A stretch of DNA of 64,000 nucleotides from Fibrisoma limi BUZ 3 (lineage in GTDB: Bacteria; Bacteroidota; Bacteroidia; Cytophagales; Spirosomataceae): NCBI RefSeq assembly GCF_000296815.2, contig NZ_CAIT01000005.1:558001-622000 (forward strand), read 5' to 3'. Shown piece after piece: positions 52,392-61,212 of the stretch (position 1 is its first letter; every line of letters starts with the position of its first letter). The notes under the pieces were generated by a model, which was not told the origin of the DNA, did no database searches, and saw only the letters and a program-made list of their open reading frames with translations. A program made the position numbers and the translations under genes.

Positions 52392-54107
52392 CTATAAATT
52401 TCCCTTCTTCAGTTCGCGCACCGCATAGTCAGCCGCCCGGGCTGATAAGGCCATATACGTCAGCGACGGGTTCTGACAGGGCGATGAGGTCATGCAGGCT
52501 CCATCAGTGCAGAATACGTTTTTGACAATGTGGTGCTGGTTGAATTTGTTGAACACCGATGTTTTGGGGTCATTACCCATTCGGGCTGTTCCCATTTCAT
52601 GAATGCTCAATCCCGGATGTGCCTGGCTGTCGAATCCTTCAATGGTCGAAAAGCCGGCTTTTTCCAGCATCAGCACCGCTTGTTCCTGGGCGTCTTTGCG
52701 CATCAGGGTCTCGTTCTCCCGGTAATGCACGTCCATTTTCAGCACTGGCTGCCCCCATTTATCCTTGACCTCGTCGGTCAGAGACACCCGGTTGTCGTAG
52801 TAGGGGAGGCACTCGCCGAATGCGTCGAGTGTAATCGTCCAGTTACCGAACTGCGTCGCTTTCTGCTTAAAGTCGGCTCCGAATCCTTCCAATCCGTAGG
52901 CGTGATCCCAGTTCTGGCGACCGGTATACACCTCGAAACCGTAGCCGCGTTTAAACGGCTGCTGGTCCTGACCAAGATTGCGAAAGCGAGGAATGTATAA
53001 GCCGGCCGGGTGCCGACCGTAGTAGACTTTGTCGAGGTCGCGTTCGTAAATGGCGTTGGCACCAACGTGAAAATGGTGGTCCATCAGGTTGTGTCCCAAC
53101 TGACCACTATCGTCCATGCCGTTCGGAAAGCGGTTCGATCTGGAGTTAAGCAGGATAAACGTAGAGCCGAGCGCCGATGCGTTCAGGAAGATAATTTTTG
53201 CCCGGAATTCGTGCCACTGGTTCGTCTGCTCGTCAATTACCCGAACGCCCGTTGCTTTGCCAAGTTTTTCATCGTAGATGATGGAGTTGACGATGGAGTG
53301 GGGGCGAACCGTCAGGTTTTTGGTCCGGCGGGCCGCGGGCAACGTAGCGGACTGCGTGCTGAAATACGCACCGTAAGGGCAGCCGCGCATACACATGTTT
53401 CGGAACTGGCACTTAGCCCGCCCCAGTTCTGTCTGCTCTTTGGTGGGCGCGGTGATGTGGGCCGCCCGCGCCGAAATCACCTTTCGATCCGCAAACTGCT
53501 CATTAACAGACTTACGGAAGTGCTGCTCCAGGCAGTTGTCCGGTAAAGGCGGCTGAAACTGCCCGTCGGGAAGATGTGGTAGTCCGTCGCGGTTACCGGC
53601 GATTCCGGCAAACTTTTCGACGTAATCGTACCAGGGGGCAATGTCTTTGTACCGAATCGGCCAGTCGGTTGCAATACCCTCTCTGGCGTTGGCTTCAAAA
53701 TCCAGATCCGAAAATCGGAACGAATACCGCCCCCACATGAGCGACCGGCCACCAACATGGTAACCCCGAATCCAATCGAAAGGCTTTTCTTCTACGTATG
53801 GATTCTCAAGATCGTTAACGAAGTGATGGTGCGTAGCCTCTGTTATGGCAAATCCGGTGCGGTTCTGGACCGGATATTTTTTCAGAAGATCGATGGGCAT
53901 TCGGGCGTTCCGGTGTGGAAACTCCCAGGGCGCTTTGGTGGCCGTATGGTAATCCGTTACGTGTTCGATCATACGACCTCGTTCAAGCAGCAATACCTTA
54001 AGGCCCTTCTCGCTCAGCTCTTTGGCCGACCATCCTCCGCTGATTCCCGATCCTACGACGATGGCATCGTAGTGGTCTGCCAGTGGTTCCTGTTGCCTTG
54101 TATGCAT
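52392..54107 (-). CDS. GMC-family oxidoreductase
   Basis: 571 residues. N-terminal FAD-binding GSGISGGWSAKELSEKGLKV, ALGSTFILLNSRSN, a substrate domain, and the C-terminal GMC_oxred_C with HEMGTARMG and a late SPCQNPSLTYMALSARAADYA holding the catalytic residues. No Tat or Sec signal is visible. This subgroup (like the large subunit of gluconate-2-dehydrogenase) often pairs with a small subunit-3 gene, which is absent here. It probably oxidises a sugar or polyol. Confidence 0.9.
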   Translation of the reverse strand: MHTRQQEPLADHYDAIVVGSGISGGWSAKELSEKGLKVLLLERGRMIEHVTDYHTATKAPWEFPHRNARMPIDLLKKYPVQNRTGFAITEATHHHFVNDLENPYVEEKPFDWIRGYHVGGRSLMWGRYSFRFSDLDFEANAREGIATDWPIRYKDIAPWYDYVEKFAGIAGNRDGLPHLPDGQFQPPLPDNCLEQHFRKSVNEQFADRKVISARAAHITAPTKEQTELGRAKCQFRNMCMRGCPYGAYFSTQSATLPAARRTKNLTVRPHSIVNSIIYDEKLGKATGVRVIDEQTNQWHEFRAKIIFLNASALGSTFILLNSRSNRFPNGMDDSGQLGHNLMDHHFHVGANAIYERDLDKVYYGRHPAGLYIPRFRNLGQDQQPFKRGYGFEVYTGRQNWDHAYGLEGFGADFKQKATQFGNWTITLDAFGECLPYYDNRVSLTDEVKDKWGQPVLKMDVHYRENETLMRKDAQEQAVLMLEKAGFSTIEGFDSQAHPGLSIHEMGTARMGNDPKTSVFNKFNQHHIVKNVFCTDGACMTSSPCQNPSLTYMALSARAADYAVRELKKGNL

Positions 54108-54288
54108 ATTGTTCGGGTACGTTTCGTCACTAAATGAGGGTCTAATTTACCAGTTTTGTCTGGGTTTTTTCATGTTTTTCGCCTGTTTGCGGGTTGTACT
54201 GCGCTCAACGGGTAAAACAAGCTAACGGAGCGGTGACTAACTTCTGATGCCGGTCTGGGTTAATTAACTACATAAACAATACTTTTTT

Positions 54289-55158
54289 ATGAACCGCTTT
54301 TGTGCATTGATAACGGGAGGGAGTGATGGAATTGGGCGGGAGTTTGCGCTGGCCTGTGCACGCGAAGGCTACGACATAGCCATTGTCGCACTACCGGACC
54401 AGCAATTGGCAGCCACAGTCCGGATTATTGAAGATGCGGCTCCGGTCCGCTGCTACTCGCTGGGGCTGGACCTAACCAAAGCCGGGGCTGTAGAGGAGAT
54501 TGTGACCTGGGTAAAGCAGGCAAGCCTGGCTGTGCGCATCTTAATCAACAACGCTGGTATCGGTTATACGGGGCGGTTTGAGGCCATGTCGCCCGATCAA
54601 TTACGGGACGTAATCGCCGTTAACACCTCGCTCAGTAGTGTGTTGTGTCATGCACTGCAACCCGAACTGTTTCAAAACGCACCGTCCTACGTGCTTAATT
54701 TGAGCAGTCTGGCCGGAACTATGCCCGTTCCCTACTATGCGGTCTATACGGGTACCAAGCACTTTATTTACAGCTTTTCGTTGGCCTTACGGCAGGAATG
54801 GAAAGGCCGCGTGGCCGTTAGCGTCATGTGCCCGGGGCCTGTTCTGACGAATCATCCGCGTCATGAGCGACGCGCCAAGCCGTTTGGATTCTGGCCGCGG
54901 CTCATCACCCTAACCGCGAGCGAAGTGGCGCAGATTGGTATTGAGGGAATGCTACAGAACGAGGGATTGATCATTCCTAAACGCGTAAACCGCTGGGTGA
55001 TTCGACTCATGCGATCGCTGCCGGTTCGGCTTCGGCTTCGGATACTCAACACCTTGTTCAGTAAACTCAAGGATGATCACCGGCACGAGCCCATTCGCAA
55101 ATCTCTGGTTCAGGATATACCTGTTCAGTCGACGGCCATGCGTCCCGAAGATAACTAA
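54289..55158 (+). CDS. SDR family NAD(P)-dependent oxidoreductase
   Basis: 289 residues. TGGSDGIGREFALACAR, NNAGIGYTG, S in LNLSSLAG, Y-x-x-x-K in YAVYTGTKHF (the tyrosine and lysine of the active site). After the fold comes a basic helical C-terminus (RWVIRLMRSLPVRLRLRI) that may sit on the membrane, a feature of DltE/YqjQ-like SDRs. Substrate unknown. Probably monocistronic. Confidence 0.9.
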   Translation: MNRFCALITGGSDGIGREFALACAREGYDIAIVALPDQQLAATVRIIEDAAPVRCYSLGLDLTKAGAVEEIVTWVKQASLAVRILINNAGIGYTGRFEAMSPDQLRDVIAVNTSLSSVLCHALQPELFQNAPSYVLNLSSLAGTMPVPYYAVYTGTKHFIYSFSLALRQEWKGRVAVSVMCPGPVLTNHPRHERRAKPFGFWPRLITLTASEVAQIGIEGMLQNEGLIIPKRVNRWVIRLMRSLPVRLRLRILNTLFSKLKDDHRHEPIRKSLVQDIPVQSTAMRPEDN

Positions 55159-55353
55159 GCTAAAGGTCCAACGCGGGTGATGTGGACCGAATCCTCACAG
55201 AAAACGCCATCGGGCGGCCATAAATTAGTAATCTTATTGAACAGGACCTTATCAACTCAGTTTTCCAGCTAATCGGGTGCAGTACCGTTTCGAAAAGTAA
55301 ACCTATATGTCAGTAAGTTATTGATAGTAACCTGCCGCCTGACCGTCGTGATC

Positions 55354-55563
55354 ATGATAAAAGCATTTGGCAAATTATTGAGCGTTGCTGTTGGCGTAGG
55401 TCTCCTGACAACAGCCTGTTCGTCGAACGAATCGACCGAGACGACCAAATCAAGCACACCTATGGATTCGTTGGCAACTGACGTAATCGACTCCCTATCG
55501 TCCATAGGCAGTGATTCTGCTTCGCTGCCGCAACCAGTCACGCCGGGCAGTGTAACTCAGTGA
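55354..55563 (+). CDS. Small lipoprotein
   Basis: 69 residues from ATG 55354. The signal LLSVAVGVGLLTTACSSNES has a clear lipobox (TTAC). The mature part is serine/threonine/aspartate-rich and probably unstructured. No family recognised. It may be a cell-envelope lipoprotein. Confidence 0.6.
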   Translation: MIKAFGKLLSVAVGVGLLTTACSSNESTETTKSSTPMDSLATDVIDSLSSIGSDSASLPQPVTPGSVTQ

Positions 55564-55668
55564 GATGAACGTGATGCGGTGCTGTATGAAGCCATAACCT
55601 GACGCCTGTATCGACCATCAGTTGAGGTAGGCGGTCGGGGCGGTCGCAATTGCGTTTACTCGACTTGA

Positions 55669-56049
55669 TTAATTCAACTGGTATTGATGATGCGTGTTCA
55701 AGGTGTTGTATAACCACCCTATGCCTTCACTTTCAGCTTCGACTTTCCGTTTTGTCGCTTCGGCCCGTAGCATCAGCATAGGGGTTCGGGACAGGCAGGC
55801 GAACGACCTCAATTCTTTCATAATCAGCAAATTGTCGGCGCCCATATCCATTAGGATCAAGATCGGCAACAAACCGCTGGTTAGCTCGTTCAGCAATTCG
55901 CCATCGAACAGGCAGAACCGGATTTCAGCATTGGGATAGAGTCGCCTTAATGGCTCACCGACCTCAGCTTTCAGTGCCTGTACATAATCGGAAATTACAA
56001 GTATAGTATCCATTTCAATAGGGCTAGGGATCACTGTTTTCAGTTTCAT
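55669..56049 (-). CDS. Degenerate receiver-like protein
   Basis: 126 residues. The strand-helix order resembles a receiver domain: ILVISDYVQALKAEVGE, LPILILMDMGADNLLIMKELRSF with a possible acceptor aspartate, and TPMLMLRAEATKRKVEAESEGIGWLY. The acidic pair at the start is missing, and the T/S and K positions seem changed, so phosphorylation is doubtful. An ATG at codon 13 (56013) is an equally good start. Function unknown. Confidence 0.55.
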   Translation of the reverse strand: MKLKTVIPSPIEMDTILVISDYVQALKAEVGEPLRRLYPNAEIRFCLFDGELLNELTSGLLPILILMDMGADNLLIMKELRSFACLSRTPMLMLRAEATKRKVEAESEGIGWLYNTLNTHHQYQLN

Positions 56050-56226
56050 TCGTAATCAACCTGAAAGCCGTTACGGAGTAACAAACCGAAAATTGATTGT
56101 AAGGGAATGGTCCAATGCGGAATGTCGAAGCCACCGCAAGTCAACGAATGTCAACCAAGACCATGAACAGTGTCTTTGCCCTGCTGAAAAAAAGCTAATG
56201 AATACGTTGATATAAACGCAGACGAA

Positions 56227-56469
56227 TCAAGAGTCCGTCGCCATTGTTTCGTCCGCGCCGGTCTGGTCACGGTCGGTACCAGTCAGGTTGGAAGACGTCT
56301 GAGCATTGGCTTCCTCCGGGCTCTGATCTACGTTGGTCCCGGCCGGTTCAGCGTCCGAATGCAACAGGCCACCCTCCAGCGCTGTTAAGGCCATATTTCC
56401 GACATCTGATTCAGGTTCAGTATCGGGTTTATTCTCCGGTTCTGTTGGGGTTGAGGAGGTTGAGTTCAT
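56227..56469 (-). CDS. Acidic, disordered small protein
   Basis: 80 residues, rich in T, E, D, P and S with little hydrophobic content (PTEPENKPDTEPESD; SSNLTGTDRDQTGADE). Only the centre (NMALTALEGGLLHSD) could form a helix. It has a clean start in an otherwise open stretch, so it may be a real hydrophilic protein of the stress type, but no family is recognised. Confidence 0.5.
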   Translation of the reverse strand: MNSTSSTPTEPENKPDTEPESDVGNMALTALEGGLLHSDAEPAGTNVDQSPEEANAQTSSNLTGTDRDQTGADETMATDS

Positions 56470-56592
56470 GATAATGCGTTAAGTGTCGACCGATTGGCGG
56501 AGAATGACGGATTGATTCGTCGGAGAATGTAGATAGTCGAGTAGCGGAGGTAATCCGGAAAGCCCAGTGGCAGGCTTTCCGGATGAGGCAAA

Positions 56593-57639
56593 TCAGGCAA
56601 ACGTATTGCCAAATACTTGTTTGGCTACGTTTTCGAGGTTCGACCACGTATCGCTGGCGGTGCTTTTTGCATCGCTTACCAGATCGCCGGTGCCGTTAAG
56701 CGCATCATTCAGTTTCGCTTTCAGCCGGCCGGTGTCGAGCAGATTACTGTTGCCGTACCGTGCGAACAGAACAACCCCCGCGATGGCAACCGCGGCAATA
56801 CCAATGCCTAAGGCCAGGTTGTTGGCCCGGCGGTCGGCTTCGGGGTCTTTTGGCTCGTTCTTATGCCGCATAATCCCGGTCAGCATTTCGGCTGGGGCCA
56901 GGTACGACGATAGCTCGTACGCTTTGTTTTTAATACCTCCCGGTACCACTTTCAGTTCGCCCTTCATCAAAGCCTTGTAGCCGTCTTTAGCGACCATGAC
57001 CGGATCCTGAACCTCGTCAGTAACGCGGGTATTCTGCGCACCGGCCTTGTTGAAAAAGTCGGTGTCGGTTGCATTAGGCAGCAGAGCCGTAACGGTTACG
57101 TTGGTACCCTTCAGCTCATTGGCCAGCGACAGCGTAAAATTATAGACGTAGGCTTTTGTGGCGGCATACACAGCCTGCAGCGGCATGGCCGTCAGCGAAA
57201 CCAGCGACGCCAGATTCAGGATTTTCCCTTCGTTCCGTTCCACCATGTCCTTAACGAACAGCTTGGTCAGGTGGGTTAGGGTAATGGCGTTGAGGTGAAT
57301 GAGTGATTTTTCGGCTTCCCAATCGGTTTCGGTCGCGAATTTGCCGTAGGTACTGATGCCCGCGTCGTTGACCAGCACATTGACCGTAATCCCCTTGCCT
57401 GTCACTTCGTCGTACACTTCCCGCGCGACATCTTCTTTTGAAAGGTCTTTGCCGATTACGGTAATCTGCTGCGTACCGTAGTTGCTTTTGAATACGTCGG
57501 CCAGTCGATCCAGAGTGTCTTCGCTCCGGGCAACCAGCACCAGATTATAGCCATCTTCGGCAAAAAGTTTGGCCAGCTCCTGGCCAATACCGCTCGAAGC
57601 CCCCGTGATCAGGGCCGTTTTTCCCTTGTGTGCATTCAT
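56593..57639 (-). CDS. SDR oxidoreductase with C-terminal membrane anchor, paralogue 1
   Basis: 348 residues. SDR core (1-260): TGASSGIGQELAKLFAEDGYN, NDAGISTYGKF (the usual NNAG is NDAG), S in LASLVSLT, Y-x-x-x-K in YAATKAY. After it a predicted membrane helix (LALGIGIAAVAIAGVVLFARYG) and an amphipathic helical tail (LNDALNGTGDLVSDAKSTASDTWSNLENVAKQV) like YtxH-type stress proteins. A close paralogue with the same architecture lies at 58367-59413. The tail suggests membrane attachment of an otherwise soluble enzyme. Confidence 0.9.
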   Translation of the reverse strand: MNAHKGKTALITGASSGIGQELAKLFAEDGYNLVLVARSEDTLDRLADVFKSNYGTQQITVIGKDLSKEDVAREVYDEVTGKGITVNVLVNDAGISTYGKFATETDWEAEKSLIHLNAITLTHLTKLFVKDMVERNEGKILNLASLVSLTAMPLQAVYAATKAYVYNFTLSLANELKGTNVTVTALLPNATDTDFFNKAGAQNTRVTDEVQDPVMVAKDGYKALMKGELKVVPGGIKNKAYELSSYLAPAEMLTGIMRHKNEPKDPEADRRANNLALGIGIAAVAIAGVVLFARYGNSNLLDTGRLKAKLNDALNGTGDLVSDAKSTASDTWSNLENVAKQVFGNTFA

Positions 57640-57762
57640 AACTGTTGAGTAATTGATGAATCAGTTAAATAACTACGTCATACAGGAGATGTTTAACCGC
57701 CTGGACGTTCGGGAACATTCCGGAGCAATCCTGAAGATAAATTTGTTAAGTAAAAAAACGGT

Positions 57763-58311
57763 ATGAAAAGCATGAGAGCCCTTGTTGTTATTGGATGCTG
57801 GCTATTGATTGCCAGTTGTTCACCTTATCGAATTGTTCGCAATCAGGCCGATGCCAGCGCGTCGTGGTCGTCGTATCAGACGTTTGCTTTTGTCGATACA
57901 AACCGAATCGAAGCTACCCCGCGCGATACGTACCAGGCGGCTATGGAGCAGATCAAGCAAGCCGTTACCGCTGAGTTGAAACGCCGGGGCTACCAGCAGA
58001 CGAGTGATAACCCCGACCTGTTGGTAAATCTGGGGGCGGTGGTGAAGGAAAAAACCCAGACCCGCCAGACGACGATTTATGAAGCGCCTATTTACGTCGG
58101 GCAGCGCCGGTACTCATGGCGGAGTCAGGAAGTGCCCGTTGGTACGTACCAGGAGGGCACTGTGAACCTGCACGTTGTGGATGCACAGAAAAACGCGCTC
58201 ATCTGGGACGCGGCCGTATCGAGTGTGCTGAATCGAAAGAGCGTAACTCCGCAGCAGATCGGTGAGGCTGTCAGTAAGGTGTTCCAAAAGTTTCCGGGTA
58301 AGCAGGTCTAA
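57763..58311 (+). CDS. DUF4136 lipoprotein
   Basis: 182 residues. Lipoprotein signal CWLLIASCSPYR. Then the DUF4136 domain: WSSYQTFAFVDTNRIEATPRD, QAVTAELKRRGYQQTSDNPDLLVNLGA, and the end ALIWDAAVSSVLNRKS. These lipoproteins occur in the envelope of many bacteria; function unknown. It is on the opposite strand to the two anchored SDR genes that flank it. Confidence 0.92.
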   Translation: MKSMRALVVIGCWLLIASCSPYRIVRNQADASASWSSYQTFAFVDTNRIEATPRDTYQAAMEQIKQAVTAELKRRGYQQTSDNPDLLVNLGAVVKEKTQTRQTTIYEAPIYVGQRRYSWRSQEVPVGTYQEGTVNLHVVDAQKNALIWDAAVSSVLNRKSVTPQQIGEAVSKVFQKFPGKQV

Positions 58312-58344
58312 AAAAAACGGCCGGTGCTCTGAAAGCATCGGCCG
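58311..58344 (-). terminator. Terminator of the second anchored SDR gene
   Basis: On the minus strand CGGCCGATGCT (58344-58334) pairs with AGCACCGGCCG (58328-58318) with one G-T pair and is followed by T-rich sequence down to 58311. It lies between convergent genes and mainly serves the minus strand. Confidence 0.8.
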
Positions 58345-58366
58345 TTCTGTAATCTGGAACTAATAC

Positions 58367-59413
58367 TTATGCCAGCGCCTGTTCAACGTCTGCCTTGGCG
58401 TTGTGGTAGGCTCCGTTCACCGAGTCGCCTACAGAAGCCGCTACGTTTTTGATCGACCCTAACGCTTTTTTAGCCTTATACCGGTAGCGTAGACGATCGT
58501 ATGGGCTGGCGTTGCGATACATGGATGCAATGACGATTCCCGCTACGACTACACTGGCAATACCGATGCCCAGTGCCAGCGCCGATGTTTTTTCGTCTTC
58601 CTGCTTCTGGGGGGAATCTTTGTCCTCCATCAGTTTCCGAACGTTGGATGTTACGACCTGGTCGGGCAATACGTAGCCACCGGCCACCTGTACTTTGTTC
58701 ATCAGCCCGTGTACAACCTTGTCCTTACCGGCCATCAGGGCTTCGTAGCCTGTTTTGGCTACGTCGGCCGGATTGGTTGAGCGGGCCTGCTCCTGGGCTT
58801 TGGTATTCATGGCTCCCGCTTTGTTGAAGAAGTCGGTATCGGTAGCGCCCGGCATCAGCACCGTCACCGTCACGTTCGTATCTTTCAGCTCATTGCGCAG
58901 AGCTTCTGAAAACGAGTAGATGAATGACTTGGTGGCCCCATACACAGCCATGAGCGGATTAGGAAGCACCGAGGCAATAGAGCCCAGCATCAGAATTTTG
59001 CCCTCATTACGTTCTACCATCTCTTTGGTAAACAGCTTGGTAAGCTGCACGACCGAGGCAATGTTTAACTGGATGATACCTAGTTCTTTCTGCAAATCCG
59101 TTTCGGTAGCAAACTTGCCGTGTTCACCGATGCCCGCGTTGTTGACCAGCACGTTTACGGTCAATCCCTGACGCTTCACCTCATCGTAGACCTGCTGTGG
59201 TGATTCGGACTTAGACAGGTCGCTTTCCACAACGGTGATGTTGCTGGTACCGTATTGCTGCCGAAACTGCTCGGCAACTTCCTGGAGTTTGTCTTCCTGG
59301 CGGGCTACCAGAATCAAATTGTATCCGTCCTTGGCAAAAAGAGTGGCCAATTCTTTACCAATACCGCTGGTAGCGCCGGTAATCAGGGCCGTTTTTCCAA
59401 CTTCTGTCGTCAT
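58367..59413 (-). CDS. SDR oxidoreductase with C-terminal membrane anchor, paralogue 2
   Basis: 348 residues, the same length and order as the paralogue at 56593-57639. SDR core with TGATSGIGKELATLFAKDGYN, NNAGIGEHGKF, S in LGSIASVLP, Y-x-x-x-K in YGATKSF. Then the membrane helix (LALGIGIASVVVAGIVIASMY) and an amphipathic tail (AKKALGSIKNVAASVGDSVNGAYHNAKADVEQAL). The NNAG motif is intact here. Presumably a duplicate that has spread across the DUF4136 gene. Confidence 0.91.
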   Translation of the reverse strand: MTTEVGKTALITGATSGIGKELATLFAKDGYNLILVARQEDKLQEVAEQFRQQYGTSNITVVESDLSKSESPQQVYDEVKRQGLTVNVLVNNAGIGEHGKFATETDLQKELGIIQLNIASVVQLTKLFTKEMVERNEGKILMLGSIASVLPNPLMAVYGATKSFIYSFSEALRNELKDTNVTVTVLMPGATDTDFFNKAGAMNTKAQEQARSTNPADVAKTGYEALMAGKDKVVHGLMNKVQVAGGYVLPDQVVTSNVRKLMEDKDSPQKQEDEKTSALALGIGIASVVVAGIVIASMYRNASPYDRLRYRYKAKKALGSIKNVAASVGDSVNGAYHNAKADVEQALA

Positions 59414-59507
59414 ACCTAGTGAGTAATTGGGTTATCTCATACTCAACCGGTGAGCGACCGAGTTGTTTTGGCCACTTAGTTAATAGTTGTCTGGTTGATC
59501 AATTGGT

Positions 59508-60866
59508 TTATTTAACGACAACCCTCATATCGATTTTGCGCAGCGCTGGTTTCGTCAGCGAAGCACTATCGCTACGAACCCGGCCCGTCCCCCGCCCGAT
59601 GGCGTCGATCCGGATGTAATTGACCCCCGACGATACCAACTGCTGCTTGATTTGATTGACCCGTTTGAACGATAAGGCTTTGTTTGTGACATCACCCCGG
59701 GCATCGTTGGCATAGCCGATGAGCTGTATCTGCATGTTTGGGTACGTCTTCAGCAGCGTAGCGAGTTCTGTCACGGCCGTTTCAGAACCGGGGGTCATCG
59801 TCAGAGAACCCGGCTGGAACGATACGCCCGACAGCGGGAATACGCGCCCTTTGGGGAGGGCTGCATTACCAAGATAGGGTGTCAATTGCTGGCTCAAGGT
59901 CCCGGAGCTGGGGCCGGCCGGAGTGGTCGGCGCTACGGCCGATGCTGCCCTCGGCGGGGTGGTTGTGCGGGCGGCTGAGTCAACCGGTACGGCCAGCGAC
60001 CGGGCCACCGTATCGGCCTGCACCGTATCACTTGTCACCACGGTCTCGTCGGACAGTTCGTTACCGTTTGAGTAATTCTGGGTATTCTGATAAATATAAT
60101 ACCCACCGGCAATAATTACGGCTGCAATCAGGCCACCCACAGCCCATTTGACGAGTGAACCGTTATCTTCCGATTCACCGACAGGTTCGTAGGTGATGGC
60201 CGGGCGAGTGGCTGTCGATGTGGTGCGGGTGGCCGAAACCGGTGCCGCCACCGACGACGCTGGACGGGTTACTGGTTCTATAACCGTTCGTCGGGCGGGT
60301 GCGGCAATGCCAGCCACTACCTGCTGAATGCCTACTTTATCCACCAGACGGGGCATCAGATCCTCCGGAACGATGTTCACGAAGGCTTCGCGCTGCTCAA
60401 ACAAGGATGCGGCCAGCGAATCGGCGTCCAGCTTGCGTTCGCGTACCTGCCTGCCCAATACGTGCAGAACGACTGTCGTGGTCAGACCGAGCAGCGAAAT
60501 GGCCGATGAGTTTCGGATTCCGGCATAGGTCGAAATCATGCTGCCGATGGAGCTTTTCATGGCCGGCAACAAGTGACTGATCACGTCGTTCCCCTGGGTA
60601 ATCAGCGAATTGGTACGGGATGGGTCATTGAGCACCTGAACCAGATTATCGGTCAGTGAACCGTCGTAATGCCCTTTTTGTATATGATTATATAATTGAT
60701 TAACACCAATTTCGGTTGTAGTCCGTTTCATCAGGCCACCGATGATGGTGTACACCAGGGCGTCTACCGCTTTACGAGTCTTTTCGGCCGGTTCGTCGAC
60801 ATATAAGGCTAGTCGCGACAGAACGTCCGAATTCAATACGTCGTTAAATGTGGGAAATAAATTCAT
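59508..60866 (-). CDS. DUF937-OmpA fusion membrane protein
   Basis: 452 residues with an unusual order. A helical DUF937 domain (about 1-170: LALYVDEPAEKTRKAVDALVYTIIGGLM), a T/P/A-rich linker, one membrane helix (WAVGGLIAAVIIAGGYYIYQ, about 240-259), a second linker, and an OmpA peptidoglycan-binding domain (about 345-452: VSFQPGSLTMTPGSETAVTELATLL, LIGYANDARG). So the DUF937 part is in the cytosol and the OmpA part in the periplasm, linking an unknown cytoplasmic function to the cell wall. Confidence 0.85.
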   Translation of the reverse strand: MNLFPTFNDVLNSDVLSRLALYVDEPAEKTRKAVDALVYTIIGGLMKRTTTEIGVNQLYNHIQKGHYDGSLTDNLVQVLNDPSRTNSLITQGNDVISHLLPAMKSSIGSMISTYAGIRNSSAISLLGLTTTVVLHVLGRQVRERKLDADSLAASLFEQREAFVNIVPEDLMPRLVDKVGIQQVVAGIAAPARRTVIEPVTRPASSVAAPVSATRTTSTATRPAITYEPVGESEDNGSLVKWAVGGLIAAVIIAGGYYIYQNTQNYSNGNELSDETVVTSDTVQADTVARSLAVPVDSAARTTTPPRAASAVAPTTPAGPSSGTLSQQLTPYLGNAALPKGRVFPLSGVSFQPGSLTMTPGSETAVTELATLLKTYPNMQIQLIGYANDARGDVTNKALSFKRVNQIKQQLVSSGVNYIRIDAIGRGTGRVRSDSASLTKPALRKIDMRVVVK

Positions 60867-61005
60867 AGATGCTATTCTCAGTCAGGCTAACAGGGTCTCT
60901 ATACGTACAACACGTTCCTAGTCAACGGCTCAGATACCCCTGAGCGATAAAGTTAGGTAAGGTTTATTACAAGTCCCATAGCAGGATACCGTAAAATTAT
61001 CGTTT

Positions 61006-61212
61006 TCATCGTTTAGGCAGTCGTTCGACGGCCTCCCGGTATTCAGCTTCGACGTCGCGCAGCCGGCTCTGGCAGAACGTGATCAACTCGGTGGCCAGCC
61101 GGATACGGGCGGGCAGTTCATCGAGTGGAACGTCTTCATTTTCAATGTCATCGATCAAGGCCGATAGCTGATCGTAGGCTTCCTGATAAGTCATGTAGGT
61201 CAAATTGGTCAC
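61006..61212 (-). CDS. xseB: Exodeoxyribonuclease VII small subunit
   Basis: 68 residues. Three-helix XseB: MTYQEAYDQLSALIDDIENEDVPLDELPARIRLATELI. The GTG at 61212 overlaps the xseA stop (GTGA); an ATG at 61194 is the alternative start. XseB multimers bind one XseA to form the single-strand exonuclease. Downstream and co-transcribed with xseA. Confidence 0.9.
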   Translation of the reverse strand: MTNLTYMTYQEAYDQLSALIDDIENEDVPLDELPARIRLATELITFCQSRLRDVEAEYREAVERLPKR

